Assembly: GCA_028279245.1 (NCBI GenBank)
Contig: JANQOE010000121.1
Span: 16,954 to 80,953, forward strand
Source of the DNA: Alphaproteobacteria bacterium
GTDB taxonomy: Bacteria > Pseudomonadota > Alphaproteobacteria > UBA6615
Direction: 5' to 3'
Length of the DNA: 64,000 nt
Below, one piece after another: positions 16,877-25,845 of the stretch. The notes beneath the pieces are model-generated. The model saw only the letters and a list, made by a program, of their open reading frames with translations, was not told the DNA's origin and ran no database searches. Each line of letters starts with the position of its first letter. Position 1 is the stretch's first letter. The position numbers and the translations under genes were made by a program.

Positions 16877-18204
16877 TTGCCGCTGTGCAACCGGCGCCGC
16901 CGTCAGAGACCGCCGAGATCGAGGCAGCGTTCGACCGTCTGTGGCCACTGCTGCGCAGCATCACCGGCGCCGGTGTCCGTCAGAGCCACGACATCTTGGG
17001 CGAATTCCTGCCCCTAACCAGGATCGAGGTACCGACCGGCACCGCAGCCTTCGATTGGACGGTACCGGCTGAATGGGTGGTTCGCGAGGCTTATGTCATT
17101 GATCCCCGGGGCCGGCGGATCCTCGACGTTGCCGACAACAACCTTCACCTGCTCAACTACTCAATTCCGTTTCGTGGCCGGCTCGACCGCGCCGAACTCG
17201 ACGATCACTTGCATAGCCTGCCCGACCTACCCGACGCGATCCCGTACGTAACCAGCTACTACGAACCACGCTGGGGCTTCTGCATCGCCCACAACCAGCG
17301 CCTGGCGCTACCCGACGGCGAGTATCAGGTTGTCATCGACACCGATCATATCGATGGTGCCATGACCATATCTGAGGCCGTCCTACCCGGCGACAGCGAC
17401 CGGGAGGTGCTGTTCTCCACCTATACCTGCCACCCTTCCTTGGCCAACAACGAACTATCGGGACCGCTGGTCACAGCGTTGCTCTACCGCCGCCTTGCCG
17501 CACGCCCCAATCGTCGCCTCACATACCGCTTCCTGTTCGCGCCTGAGACCATCGGCAGCATCGTCTACCTCTCCAACGCGGGCGAACGTCTCAAGAAAAA
17601 AATGGTTGCGGGTTACGTGTTGACCTGCATCGGCGATGACGGTCGCATTCACTACAAGCGATCACGCCGCGGCAACAGCATCGCCGATCGAGCCGCCGAA
17701 TACGTCCTACGCGACCGCGACGGCACCACCGCGGAGTTCATCGATTTCTTTCCATCGGGCAGCGACGAACGCCAGTACTGCTCGCCCGGCTTTAACCTAC
17801 CGGTAGGTTCATTTTGCCGGACGATGTATGGCGCCTATCCTGAGTACCATACGTCTCTCGACAATCGGGATGTGATCTCATTCGATGCAATGGTCGAGAC
17901 GGCAGACATCATTGCAAAGGTCTGCGAGACCCTGGAGATGAATGTCGTATACGAGAATCTCAAGCCATACTGCGAACCCCATCTCGGCCGGTACGGACTC
18001 TACCCGACACTTAGCGAGACACGAACAAATTCAGATTGGATCAATGCAATCCGCTGGCTGCTGAATCTCTCAGACGGCACCTGCGACCTCCTGGCAATCG
18101 CCAAGCGCAGTGGCATTGATATTGCCGACCTCGACCAAGCCGCACAAAGATGCCTCCGAAACGGCCTCATTGAGGCCGTCGACCCTTATCCGAGCCATTC
18201 ATAG
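16873..18204 (+). CDS. DUF4910 aminopeptidase-like protein
   Basis: This 443-residue protein of the DUF2172/DUF4910 family is related to M28-type zinc aminopeptidases and has a C-terminal winged-helix-like tail. Candidate metal ligands fit the family: YTCHPSLANNELSGP (His, then Asn-Glu), FAPETIGSIVYL (Glu), FFPSGSDERQY (Asp) and PEYHTSLDN (His). The tail from about residue 370 (WINAIRWLLNLSDGTCDLLAIA) looks like an HTH. Such proteins recur in surface-polysaccharide loci with no agreed reaction. Here it could trim or form an amide bond in the amino-acid substituent. It ends the tightly overlapped acyl cassette; 15 bp follow before the next gene. Confidence 0.83.
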   Translation: MIAAVQPAPPSETAEIEAAFDRLWPLLRSITGAGVRQSHDILGEFLPLTRIEVPTGTAAFDWTVPAEWVVREAYVIDPRGRRILDVADNNLHLLNYSIPFRGRLDRAELDDHLHSLPDLPDAIPYVTSYYEPRWGFCIAHNQRLALPDGEYQVVIDTDHIDGAMTISEAVLPGDSDREVLFSTYTCHPSLANNELSGPLVTALLYRRLAARPNRRLTYRFLFAPETIGSIVYLSNAGERLKKKMVAGYVLTCIGDDGRIHYKRSRRGNSIADRAAEYVLRDRDGTTAEFIDFFPSGSDERQYCSPGFNLPVGSFCRTMYGAYPEYHTSLDNRDVISFDAMVETADIIAKVCETLEMNVVYENLKPYCEPHLGRYGLYPTLSETRTNSDWINAIRWLLNLSDGTCDLLAIAKRSGIDIADLDQAAQRCLRNGLIEAVDPYPSHS

Positions 18205-18219
18205 GCCCCGACAGAGCAG

Positions 18220-19962
18220 ATGCTAAAAGCAGTCGCGAAGTCACCATTGGCGATCGCGTTAGAAGACGTTGCCCGCGATCTGGTAAACCATGGGCGCGCA
18301 GTTCAACGCCAATTGGTCCCACAACTGCGCCGCGAAGCCCGTGACAACGACCGGCGTCGAGCCTCAACCGATGAATACATTGCGGACTTTAGCCGCGGCA
18401 CCCCGCCGGCAAGCCCTATCCCCTTGGATGGGGCGGTCTTGGTCGATGCGATGTGGGACAATGCCTCGCATTGGTTACGCTATGCCTTGCTGCGTCGGGC
18501 ACTTGGACTAACCCAACATCAGGAAATCGGCCTTATCGGCCGCTATTCGGTGCGCCAGGTGAAGGCGACGCTTCGCCGGTTCGGGATTGAGCGGTTCGAA
18601 CACTTCGAGCCTACCGGGACGGCCAAACGTCACAGCCAAGAAACGCCGCAACCCCTACCCCGCGACTTGCGTTCCGCAGAGGATGTGCTCGCGCAGAAGT
18701 GGCCCGCAGATATCCCATCCAGCCTCATCTACGACGAGATTCTTCGAAAACAGAAGGGCGGACTCGTCGACGTCACACATCCGCGCTTCGCCCAGCACGT
18801 GCTGCATGTGCATGACTGTGTGGCGGCGGCCACCATGCTCTTCGACCGTGAGCAGATTGGACTGGTTGTCCTGAGCCATGTCTTCACGTTCGAGCATGCG
18901 GCACTGGCCTGGGTTGCGAAGGCACGCGGCATCCCCGTGGTGATCATGCAGGGCGCGTTCGGCACCCTTCGGCTGGTACGCTTGCAAGACGACGCTGACT
19001 ATTTTCGATACAGCAACGCGCCAATGCCTGCCGACCTGGATGCTCTGACCGACGATCAGCGCGAACGCCTGCGGATCGCTGGCCGCAACTACATCGCGCA
19101 ACGGTGCGCCGGCAGGGGTGAGGATATCGGCGCGGCCTACGCGTTCAACCGCCCGAAGGCACAGATCTCTCGGGCGGAGCTGTGTCGCCGCTTCGAGTGG
19201 CCGGTCGAGCGCCCAATCATCACGATATACGCCTCAAAATGGTTCGACACACCGCATGCCTGTGGCATGAGCAACTTTCGGGACTTCCTTGATTGGACCA
19301 ACCTGACTCTACGGGTGGCGACTGAGCGTCCTGACGTTTCCTGGCTGCTGAAGCCACACCCGGTGGATACATGGTATGGCGGGCTCACCTTGCGCGACGT
19401 CATCCCCGAAGCAAGATCCGGCAACATGCGAATCGCGGACGACAGCTGGAACGCCCGCGAAGTCATGACCGCAGTCGACGGCTTGGTTACCATGCACGGT
19501 ACGGCCGGCATCGAGTACGCCCTGAGCGGCAAGCCCGTTCTATGCGCTGATCACGGCTGGTACAGTCAATTTGGCTTTGCTCACGTGGCCGAATCACGCG
19601 GCCGGTACGAAGACTTGCTTCAGCAGAGGTGGTGGGAAGACCACGACCCAACGGCCACCGAGGCTCGCGCAGCCTTGTTCGCGGGTCTCTACTACGGCAT
19701 TCCGACCTGGCAAGCCGGCCTCGTTCTGCCCGATGATATCGCCCAAGACTCGATCTGCGGTCTTGTTCAGCCGCTGCTAGGCGACAATACGGCCGCTGTC
19801 CGCGAAGAGCTGGTCACGATCAGGAACTGGTTCGAAGCGGGGCACGTTGCGTATCACCCCTTCAAAATGCTCGCGGCGGACGAGTACACCGATGTAATAT
19901 CGGGTCGCCGTAGCGACGGCCCTGAGACGATGGAACCCAACGACCTACCGCTTGTTTCGTAG
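18220..19962 (+). CDS. Capsule-type (KpsC/KpsS-like) putative glycosyltransferase
   Basis: This is a 580-residue cytosolic protein whose C-terminal half resembles KpsC/KpsS-type glycosyltransferases: a GT-B-like region with IIMTIYASKW-type strand, WLLKPHPVDTWY near residue 385 and VTMHGTAGIEYALSGKPVLCAD near 425. KpsC/S add Kdo to lipid, and relatives use other CMP-activated ulosonic acids. That makes it a reasonable candidate to transfer the CMP-pseudaminic or CMP-legionaminic acid made in this operon. The N-terminal 200 residues are not recognised. Start ATG at 18220. Confidence 0.62.
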   Translation: MLKAVAKSPLAIALEDVARDLVNHGRAVQRQLVPQLRREARDNDRRRASTDEYIADFSRGTPPASPIPLDGAVLVDAMWDNASHWLRYALLRRALGLTQHQEIGLIGRYSVRQVKATLRRFGIERFEHFEPTGTAKRHSQETPQPLPRDLRSAEDVLAQKWPADIPSSLIYDEILRKQKGGLVDVTHPRFAQHVLHVHDCVAAATMLFDREQIGLVVLSHVFTFEHAALAWVAKARGIPVVIMQGAFGTLRLVRLQDDADYFRYSNAPMPADLDALTDDQRERLRIAGRNYIAQRCAGRGEDIGAAYAFNRPKAQISRAELCRRFEWPVERPIITIYASKWFDTPHACGMSNFRDFLDWTNLTLRVATERPDVSWLLKPHPVDTWYGGLTLRDVIPEARSGNMRIADDSWNAREVMTAVDGLVTMHGTAGIEYALSGKPVLCADHGWYSQFGFAHVAESRGRYEDLLQQRWWEDHDPTATEARAALFAGLYYGIPTWQAGLVLPDDIAQDSICGLVQPLLGDNTAAVREELVTIRNWFEAGHVAYHPFKMLAADEYTDVISGRRSDGPETMEPNDLPLVS

Positions 19963-21115
19963 AAGTAACTTGGCTCGCGCAGATTTCGAGAGCGTCATCA
20001 TTGGCACGAGTCCCGTGTCGCTCATCGAGGCAATCCACCTCAGCCACACTGGCCACCGCGTCCTTGTGGTGGACGGAGCCGACAGGTGCGGAGGTGCGTG
20101 GGCTACAACGGAGTTAGGGCCATTTCGCCGGGTCGAACTTGGTCCCCATCTCATCAAACCCCGTGATGGCCTGTATGAGCTTATCGATACCCTGGGCGTC
20201 GACATGCAGGTGATGACACCCCAGCCCAAGAAGGTCATGACAGACAAGATACTGAGTCTGCGCCTAGTACCGCCAGGGTGGCATTGGCTCGACAGTTTTT
20301 CGACCGAGTACGCACGCGCTCGATGGTGGCGCAAACCACCCTTGGTAGCAAAGTCCTTGCTCTCAACAATCAGACAGCTGACGAGGAAGGCTCCGCGTAT
20401 CGAGGAAGTTCGGTACCCGCGGGGCGGTTCGCAGGCCATGGTCGACCGTCTACAGGAAGTGGCAACCAATTTAGGGGTGGAGATCCGCTTGGGTGTGGAG
20501 GTTAAGGCGGTCCGCGGAGCATCGGACCCGCCGCGCGTCCGTGTCGAACTCAACCGCGGCGTTGTCGATAGCAGCGAATTGGTGTTCACATCTGGTGTGC
20601 GCTTGAACGACGTCAGCGTTGACGGCCGTCGCATTGAGTTTACGGACAGGCTGCAACACCACTCTGAACTGCTCCTGCTTCTGCGAGGCGAATCATCACC
20701 GCGCTTCAGCTTTCTAAAGATGCCGGACAACGACAAATTGCTGCATATGGTCAGTGACGTGACCCCGTACGCGGTTGTCGATGGCAACTCAGACCTGGCT
20801 AATCTGCGCGTCATTTCTGTGCGCTTGCGGAGCGGATGGGCACAGAACGAGGAAACGATAGAGACAGTGTTGGCTGGACTTCGTGAACTCGGCCTGGTTC
20901 GCCATGCCGCGCTCGTCCGCCATCAGTGGATCACGGTCTCAATACCCCACCGGCGGAACGAACGCGTCAAGCAGCTGACGACCGAGTGCGCACCGTGTCT
21001 GCGGGGCCTCTATACATATGATCTGGGTATGGCCCTACTCGCCCAGCGGGAGCGCTGGCTTCCAACTCTTGAGTGGCTAAGGTGCACGAACGTGGCCCCT
21101 CGGAAGGCCGCATAA
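19952..21115 (+). CDS. FAD/NAD(P)-binding flavoprotein (amine-oxidase fold), unknown role
   Basis: The N-terminus reads FESVIIGTSPVSLIEAIHL then VLVVDGADRCGGAWAT, the two halves of a dinucleotide-binding fold, followed by PRGGSQAMVDRL and a later VVFTSGVRL segment as in protoporphyrinogen oxidase or UDP-galactopyranose mutase relatives. The first motif is degenerate: GTSPVS where GxGxxG is usual. Length is about 387 residues from TTG 19952, which overlaps the upstream gene. TTG at 19970, with AGAAG before it, is an attractive alternative that shortens it by six residues. Substrate unknown; a sugar or lipid-linked sugar oxidoreductase is possible. Confidence 0.6.
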   Translation: MFRRSNLARADFESVIIGTSPVSLIEAIHLSHTGHRVLVVDGADRCGGAWATTELGPFRRVELGPHLIKPRDGLYELIDTLGVDMQVMTPQPKKVMTDKILSLRLVPPGWHWLDSFSTEYARARWWRKPPLVAKSLLSTIRQLTRKAPRIEEVRYPRGGSQAMVDRLQEVATNLGVEIRLGVEVKAVRGASDPPRVRVELNRGVVDSSELVFTSGVRLNDVSVDGRRIEFTDRLQHHSELLLLLRGESSPRFSFLKMPDNDKLLHMVSDVTPYAVVDGNSDLANLRVISVRLRSGWAQNEETIETVLAGLRELGLVRHAALVRHQWITVSIPHRRNERVKQLTTECAPCLRGLYTYDLGMALLAQRERWLPTLEWLRCTNVAPRKAA

Positions 21116-21157
21116 GCCCACCGTCCTACTATAACGGCACAAGAACTGACTGGATCC

Positions 21158-23020
21158 GTGGCTCGTCCAACAGCAATGGGAAATGCGCTGCGCGTGGGCT
21201 ATGAGCTATTCAGCCCGCGAGAGCGCAAAGAAGGTCTCCTGCTCATCATCGCGATAGCGTTTTCCGCGGTCATCGACATGGCCTCAATCATGAGCATCAT
21301 GCCCTTGGTCACGCTCATTGTCGAACCGGTCAGCCTGACTGCAAGCTCCACATTCCAAAGCTTGCTTGAAACGCTTGGTCAACCTGAACTCGACGATCTC
21401 ATCGTCTGGCTCGCCGTTCTCGTCGGTGGGCTGTTGACGCTGTCGGCCGTCATCAATCTCGGACTGCTGTATTGGCTGAACGCGTTCGGCTCCCGCGCCG
21501 CCAGCCGTCTGGCCCGCGACATGATGCGGGAGTGCCTTGCGGCACCGTATGCGTGGCATCTTACCCAGAACGCCGCCGTGCTGACACGGATGTTCTTCGG
21601 CGACATCCAGCGATGGGGCAGCGACTTCGGTCAGCGCATTCTAATGGTCACCCATAAGGTCGTGATCATGCTGTTGGCCGCGGCAATTGTGTTTTATGCC
21701 GCTCTCGTTCCCGGCGTCATTGCCCTATCTGTAGTTGGCGGTCTGACAGCGCTGTTGTTGGCTGTTGCACGACCCGCAATAGCAAGTCTTGCCGACGTGC
21801 AGCGCGCACGCTCCGACGCCATTGTGAGCATGGCCACCCAGTGTTTCGCCGGGATAAAAGACATCAAACTCAGTTCGCGGGAGAACTCTTTCACCAACCT
21901 CTACGCCGACGCGTTCTGGATCTTTAGTTGGACGCGGATGATGCTCGCCATTTGGCAACAGGTTCCGCCAATCGTGATGCTCTTCCTCGGTCAAATCTCC
22001 TTGGTGATGGTCGCCGTCATTCTATGGAAGCTAGAATTGCCGGCCGGCGAGATTGCCGCCAGCATGGCGCTGCTCGTTCTCGTGTCGGCGCGGCTCGTCC
22101 CCGCCCTGAATCGCATCTCCGGTGACTTCACCGCATTCTGGAACGTGTTTCCCTACATCGAGCGGCTTGGCCTGCTGCGCGCTTCAATGCTGACGGAACA
22201 AGATGAAGGTCCAGACGAGAGCGCCACCGGCACCCCCGCACTGCAATGGTCGACTGTAGCACTACGCGATATCGGCTATGGATATGCGGCGGAAGAACGA
22301 GCGGCGCTCAGCGCCGTCAATCTATCGATAGAAAGTGGCATGGCATATGGCATTGCCGGCCCCTCTGGTGCAGGCAAGAGCACCCTGGTTGACATCCTGC
22401 TAGGGTTACTGGAGGCATCATCCGGCCAGGTATTGGTCGACGGTCGCGAACTTCGATCGGTCGGAACACGCCAGTGGCAAAAGGGCATTGGCTATGTTCC
22501 ACAGCAACCGTTTATCGCCGACGACACCGTTCGCGCAAACGTGGCCTTCGGTGTACCGCACGACGCTATCGACGACGACCATGTATGGGCTTGTTTAGAA
22601 CGGGCCAATATCAGCACATTCTGTGCAGAACTCAGCAACGGACTCGACACAATCCTAGGCGATCAAGGCAAGCGCCTATCGGGGGGTCAACGGCAGCGCA
22701 TCGCGATTGCCCGCGCTTTCTACAACGAGCCGTCGCTGCTTGTCCTCGACGAGGCGACGAGCGCGTTGGATAGCGTGAGCGAGGCCGCTATCAAACGCAC
22801 TATCAGCGAGTTACAAGGGCGCATTACCACGATCACCGTCGCACACCGGCTAACAACCATCCGGGATTGCGACGCGATTTTCCTGCTGGACAACGGGCGA
22901 CTGGTCGATACCGGCCGATACGAAGAGCTCTTGTCTCGGAACGTACTGTTCCACAACCTGGTCCACGCGACCGCGCCCACGAGCAAGGATGTGCACGAGC
23001 GCATGTCTGCAGCGATCTAG
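21158..23020 (+). CDS. ABC transporter, fused permease-ATPase (PglK/MsbA-type flippase)
   Basis: This 620-residue half-transporter has an N-terminal six-helix membrane domain (about residues 25-310, for example LLLIIAIAFSAVIDMASI) and a C-terminal ATPase with Walker A GPSGAGKSTLVD, Q-loop VPQQPF, signature LSGGQRQRIAIARAF, Walker B LLVLDEATSALD and the H-loop AHRLTT. The spacing and the absence of a separate permease fit PglK, which flips undecaprenyl-PP-linked oligosaccharide, or MsbA. With no wzx or wzy visible it is the best candidate for moving the finished glycan across the inner membrane. GTG at 21158 is the reading start; ATG at 21176 is possible. Confidence 0.86.
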   Translation: MARPTAMGNALRVGYELFSPRERKEGLLLIIAIAFSAVIDMASIMSIMPLVTLIVEPVSLTASSTFQSLLETLGQPELDDLIVWLAVLVGGLLTLSAVINLGLLYWLNAFGSRAASRLARDMMRECLAAPYAWHLTQNAAVLTRMFFGDIQRWGSDFGQRILMVTHKVVIMLLAAAIVFYAALVPGVIALSVVGGLTALLLAVARPAIASLADVQRARSDAIVSMATQCFAGIKDIKLSSRENSFTNLYADAFWIFSWTRMMLAIWQQVPPIVMLFLGQISLVMVAVILWKLELPAGEIAASMALLVLVSARLVPALNRISGDFTAFWNVFPYIERLGLLRASMLTEQDEGPDESATGTPALQWSTVALRDIGYGYAAEERAALSAVNLSIESGMAYGIAGPSGAGKSTLVDILLGLLEASSGQVLVDGRELRSVGTRQWQKGIGYVPQQPFIADDTVRANVAFGVPHDAIDDDHVWACLERANISTFCAELSNGLDTILGDQGKRLSGGQRQRIAIARAFYNEPSLLVLDEATSALDSVSEAAIKRTISELQGRITTITVAHRLTTIRDCDAIFLLDNGRLVDTGRYEELLSRNVLFHNLVHATAPTSKDVHERMSAAI

Positions 23021-23060
23021 CCTCCCTAGCTAAACACTTGCACCCCGTAGAAGGAACAAA

Positions 23061-24077
23061 ATGAAGAGTCTGCTGGTTGTTGGCTGCGGTTCTATTGGCC
23101 GCCGGCATATGAAAGTGTTTCGAGAACTCGGCGTCGAATTCATCGGCGGCGCCGATCACCGCGAGGACCGTGTAAATCAGGCGCTAGACGAAGCGGGTGC
23201 CAATGCTGTGGCACAGGATCATCGGCAGGCTCTGGCGGACCACGCTTACGATGCCGTGGTCGTTGCGACGCCGCCGCACCTACACACGTCCATAGCGCTC
23301 GACGCCGCAGCCGCGGGTTGTCACTTATTCATTGAGAAACCGTTGGCGACCGACGATCAAGGCCTGGATGAGTTGGAAGCTACGTGCCGCTCGCGGAGCC
23401 TAGTCGCATATACGGCATACTGTTATCGCTTCATTCCGTCGGTCGAAAGACTGCGGCAGCTACTCGACAGCAGCGCAATCGGTCGCCCGCTATGCGCACG
23501 CCTTCACATTAGCTCCTACTTGCCGGATTGGCATCCGTGGGAAGACTATCGAGAATTCTACATGGCCAGCAAAGCACAGGGTGGTGGCGCACTGTTCGAC
23601 GAAAGCCATGGTATTGACCTGCTGCGTTGGCTGTTTGGCCAGGTCAGAGACGTCAGCGCGTTTGTCGGCAACGTTAGTGACCTTGAGATCAGCAGCGATG
23701 ACCTGAGCGTGGTCCAGCTTCGCTTTGCCAACGGGCTCGTTGCTCAAGGACACTTCGATCTCCTCGGTCGAACACCTCGGATCGGCCTCGAAGTCACCGG
23801 CTCTGAGGGCACGATCCTCTGGGATCGGATTGATCCTAAGATCTCGGTCTACAAAGCAGGCGAGGGGGCTTGGGCGACAGAGAGCTTTCCCGCAAACGAC
23901 ACCGTTCAATCCTACGGACGCCAAGCTCAGCACTTCCTGAATTGCATATCATCTGGTGCCAACCCGCGGACGCCGCTCAATGATGGAAGGCAGACGCTGT
24001 CGGTCTTGACCGCCGCTGCCGAATCCTCTGCCAGCGGCCGGGTCATCACCGTGTCCAACGATGCACTTGCCGCATAG
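23061..24077 (+). CDS. Gfo/Idh/MocA-family oxidoreductase
   Basis: This 338-residue NAD(P)-dependent sugar oxidoreductase begins LLVVGCGSIGRRHMKVF (Rossmann GxGxxG), with VVVATPPHLH and the family Lys in FIEKPLA near residue 95, and GGGALFDESHGIDLLRWLFG in the second domain. AAGGA lies six bases before the ATG. Members sit in many sialic/legionaminic acid clusters, usually right before the CMP-sugar synthetase as here, where they are thought to adjust the sugar or its precursor. The exact substrate is not known. Confidence 0.85.
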   Translation: MKSLLVVGCGSIGRRHMKVFRELGVEFIGGADHREDRVNQALDEAGANAVAQDHRQALADHAYDAVVVATPPHLHTSIALDAAAAGCHLFIEKPLATDDQGLDELEATCRSRSLVAYTAYCYRFIPSVERLRQLLDSSAIGRPLCARLHISSYLPDWHPWEDYREFYMASKAQGGGALFDESHGIDLLRWLFGQVRDVSAFVGNVSDLEISSDDLSVVQLRFANGLVAQGHFDLLGRTPRIGLEVTGSEGTILWDRIDPKISVYKAGEGAWATESFPANDTVQSYGRQAQHFLNCISSGANPRTPLNDGRQTLSVLTAAAESSASGRVITVSNDALAA

Positions 24078-24083
24078 GCCCCA

Positions 24084-24794
24084 GTGGCTCCAAACATACT
24101 TGGCGTGATACTCGCACGAGGCGGCTCAAAAGGCGTGCCGGGGAAGAACCTCTTGCGCCTAGGCGGCACCAGCCTGCTTGGAATCGCGATACGCTCTGCC
24201 AGGGACAGTCGCGGGTTATCCAGAACGATCGTATCAACCGAGGATGATGATCTGCGCCAGGAGGCGTTGGCCCACGACGCGGAGGTACCATTCCGACGCC
24301 CGGTCGAGCTGGCAACCGACACAGCATCGACTTGGGATGTCATGCGCCATGCTGTCAAATGGCTGGAGGAAGAGGAGAGTTGGCATACCGACATTCTTGT
24401 CGTCCTGCAGCCAACCACTCCCTTTCGTCGCGGACACCATATCGACGCCGTACTCCGTCGAATGGCGGAAACCGAGGCGTCGGTGTGCCTGACCGTCAAG
24501 CCGGTCGAGTACCCGCCTCAGTGGATGCTCCGCCGGAACCGGACGGGTCAAATACGTCCCCTGATGGAAGGTACTTGGCCATCACGCCGACAAGATGCTG
24601 AGCCAGCCTTCCAGCCAAACGGCATGGTCTACGCTATTGCCAGTCACCGGCTTTACGAACGCAACCCGGTGCTGGCACCAGATGCTCAATCAGTCGTCGT
24701 GGATGTGAATGAGTCCGTCAATATCGACGACCCGCTACAGTTCGAACTGGCGCGTGTGATGTGGACGAGAACGGTCTCCGATGCCGTCAATTGA
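24084..24794 (+). CDS. legF: CMP-legionaminate/acylneuraminate cytidylyltransferase
   Basis: This 236-residue enzyme of the NeuA/LegF family couples CTP to a nonulosonic acid. The N-terminal ILARGGSKGVPGKNLLRLGG is the CTP-binding signature; TIVSTEDDDLRQ, VVLQPTTPFR and the C-terminal VDVNESVNIDDPLQFELA also match. It is distinct from the SpsF-type enzyme at 6569, so the operon encodes two separate CMP-sugar synthetases. Legionaminic rather than neuraminic acid is favoured because legB/C/H-like genes follow. It overlaps the synthase gene by 14 bp. Confidence 0.87.
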   Translation: MAPNILGVILARGGSKGVPGKNLLRLGGTSLLGIAIRSARDSRGLSRTIVSTEDDDLRQEALAHDAEVPFRRPVELATDTASTWDVMRHAVKWLEEEESWHTDILVVLQPTTPFRRGHHIDAVLRRMAETEASVCLTVKPVEYPPQWMLRRNRTGQIRPLMEGTWPSRRQDAEPAFQPNGMVYAIASHRLYERNPVLAPDAQSVVVDVNESVNIDDPLQFELARVMWTRTVSDAVN

Positions 24795-25845
24795 ACTGAG
24801 TCAAGGACGCGGAGTTGGCAGCGGACACCCGGTGTTCGTCATCGCTGAGGCCGGCGTCAACCACAACGGCGACCCATCGCTCGCCCATCAGATGATCGAA
24901 GTCGCGAAGGAAGCTGGCGCCGACGCCATAAAGTTCCAAACGTTCGATGTGGATCGACTACTAACGCGATCAGCGCCCAGAGCAGCCTATCAAGTTGAGA
25001 ACACGAAAAGCACCGACAGCCAGTATGACATGCTCGCTGGTCTGCAGCTAACCAACGCTGCCCACGAATCCCTGAAGACGGCGTGCGAGCGCAATGACCT
25101 TGTGTTCCTTTCATCCCCATTCGATGAACATTCAGTCGACTTTCTGGTCAGCCTTGGAGTCTCAGCCCTAAAGATCCCATCGGGCGAGCTGACCAATCTG
25201 CCTTACCTTGCCCATGCAGCAGCTCAGTCGTTGCCGCTCATTGTTTCAACGGGTATGGCCACGATGGCCGAAGTTGGCGACGCAGTGGAAACGATCCGTG
25301 CCAACGGCAACCACTCATTCGCGCTGCTGCACTGCCTCAGCAACTACCCGGCCGACCCGGCGGAGGCGAACCTCCGGGCCATGTCAACGATGGCCGAGGC
25401 CTTCGATGTGGTTGTGGGATACTCCGACCACACACCAGGCATTGCTGTCGCGCCAGCCGCTGTGGCCCTCGGCGCCAGCGTCATCGAAAAACACTTTACG
25501 CTAGACCGAATGCTGCCAGGCCCTGACCACAAGGCGTCACTGGAGCCCGAAGAACTGCGCGCGATGATCGACAGCATTCGGACAGTGGAGTCAGCACTTG
25601 GAGACGGTATCAAGCGACCACAACCTAGCGAGGTGCCAACGGCCGCGGTTGCGCGAAAGAGCATTGTCGCCAAACAAGGGATCACCGCCGGTACGGTGCT
25701 GCGCCGGGAAATGCTCACCGTAATGCGGCCGGGAACGGGTTTGCCGCCGTCACACTTGGAGGGCATCCTCGGCCGGCGGCTGTGCCGTGACGTCGCCCAA
25801 GACAGCGTGCTTATGTCCGCGGATATCGAGCCCGCCCAATCGTGA
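24781..25845 (+). CDS. legI: N-acetylneuraminate/legionaminate synthase (NeuB family)
   Basis: This 354-residue synthase condenses a 2,4-diamino-trideoxy hexose or ManNAc with phosphoenolpyruvate. It has FVIAEAGVNHNGD, DAIKFQTFDVDRLL (the K-F-Q-T-F form of NeuB/LegI, against K-L-Q-T-Y in the PseI at 8451), FLSSPFDEHSVDFL, KIPSGELTN, VSTGMA and YSDHTPG, then a C-terminal antifreeze-like domain from about residue 285 (ARKSIVAKQGI). Two different NeuB-family members in one operon point to two different nonulosonic acids. Confidence 0.88.
   Translation: MPSIELSQGRGVGSGHPVFVIAEAGVNHNGDPSLAHQMIEVAKEAGADAIKFQTFDVDRLLTRSAPRAAYQVENTKSTDSQYDMLAGLQLTNAAHESLKTACERNDLVFLSSPFDEHSVDFLVSLGVSALKIPSGELTNLPYLAHAAAQSLPLIVSTGMATMAEVGDAVETIRANGNHSFALLHCLSNYPADPAEANLRAMSTMAEAFDVVVGYSDHTPGIAVAPAAVALGASVIEKHFTLDRMLPGPDHKASLEPEELRAMIDSIRTVESALGDGIKRPQPSEVPTAAVARKSIVAKQGITAGTVLRREMLTVMRPGTGLPPSHLEGILGRRLCRDVAQDSVLMSADIEPAQS

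Noticed and set aside
17870..18070. Local drop in GC at the end of the DUF4910 gene as a recombination breakpoint.
   Set aside because: Line-by-line counts fall from about 62% to about 50% but similar dips occur elsewhere in the operon, so it is within normal variation.
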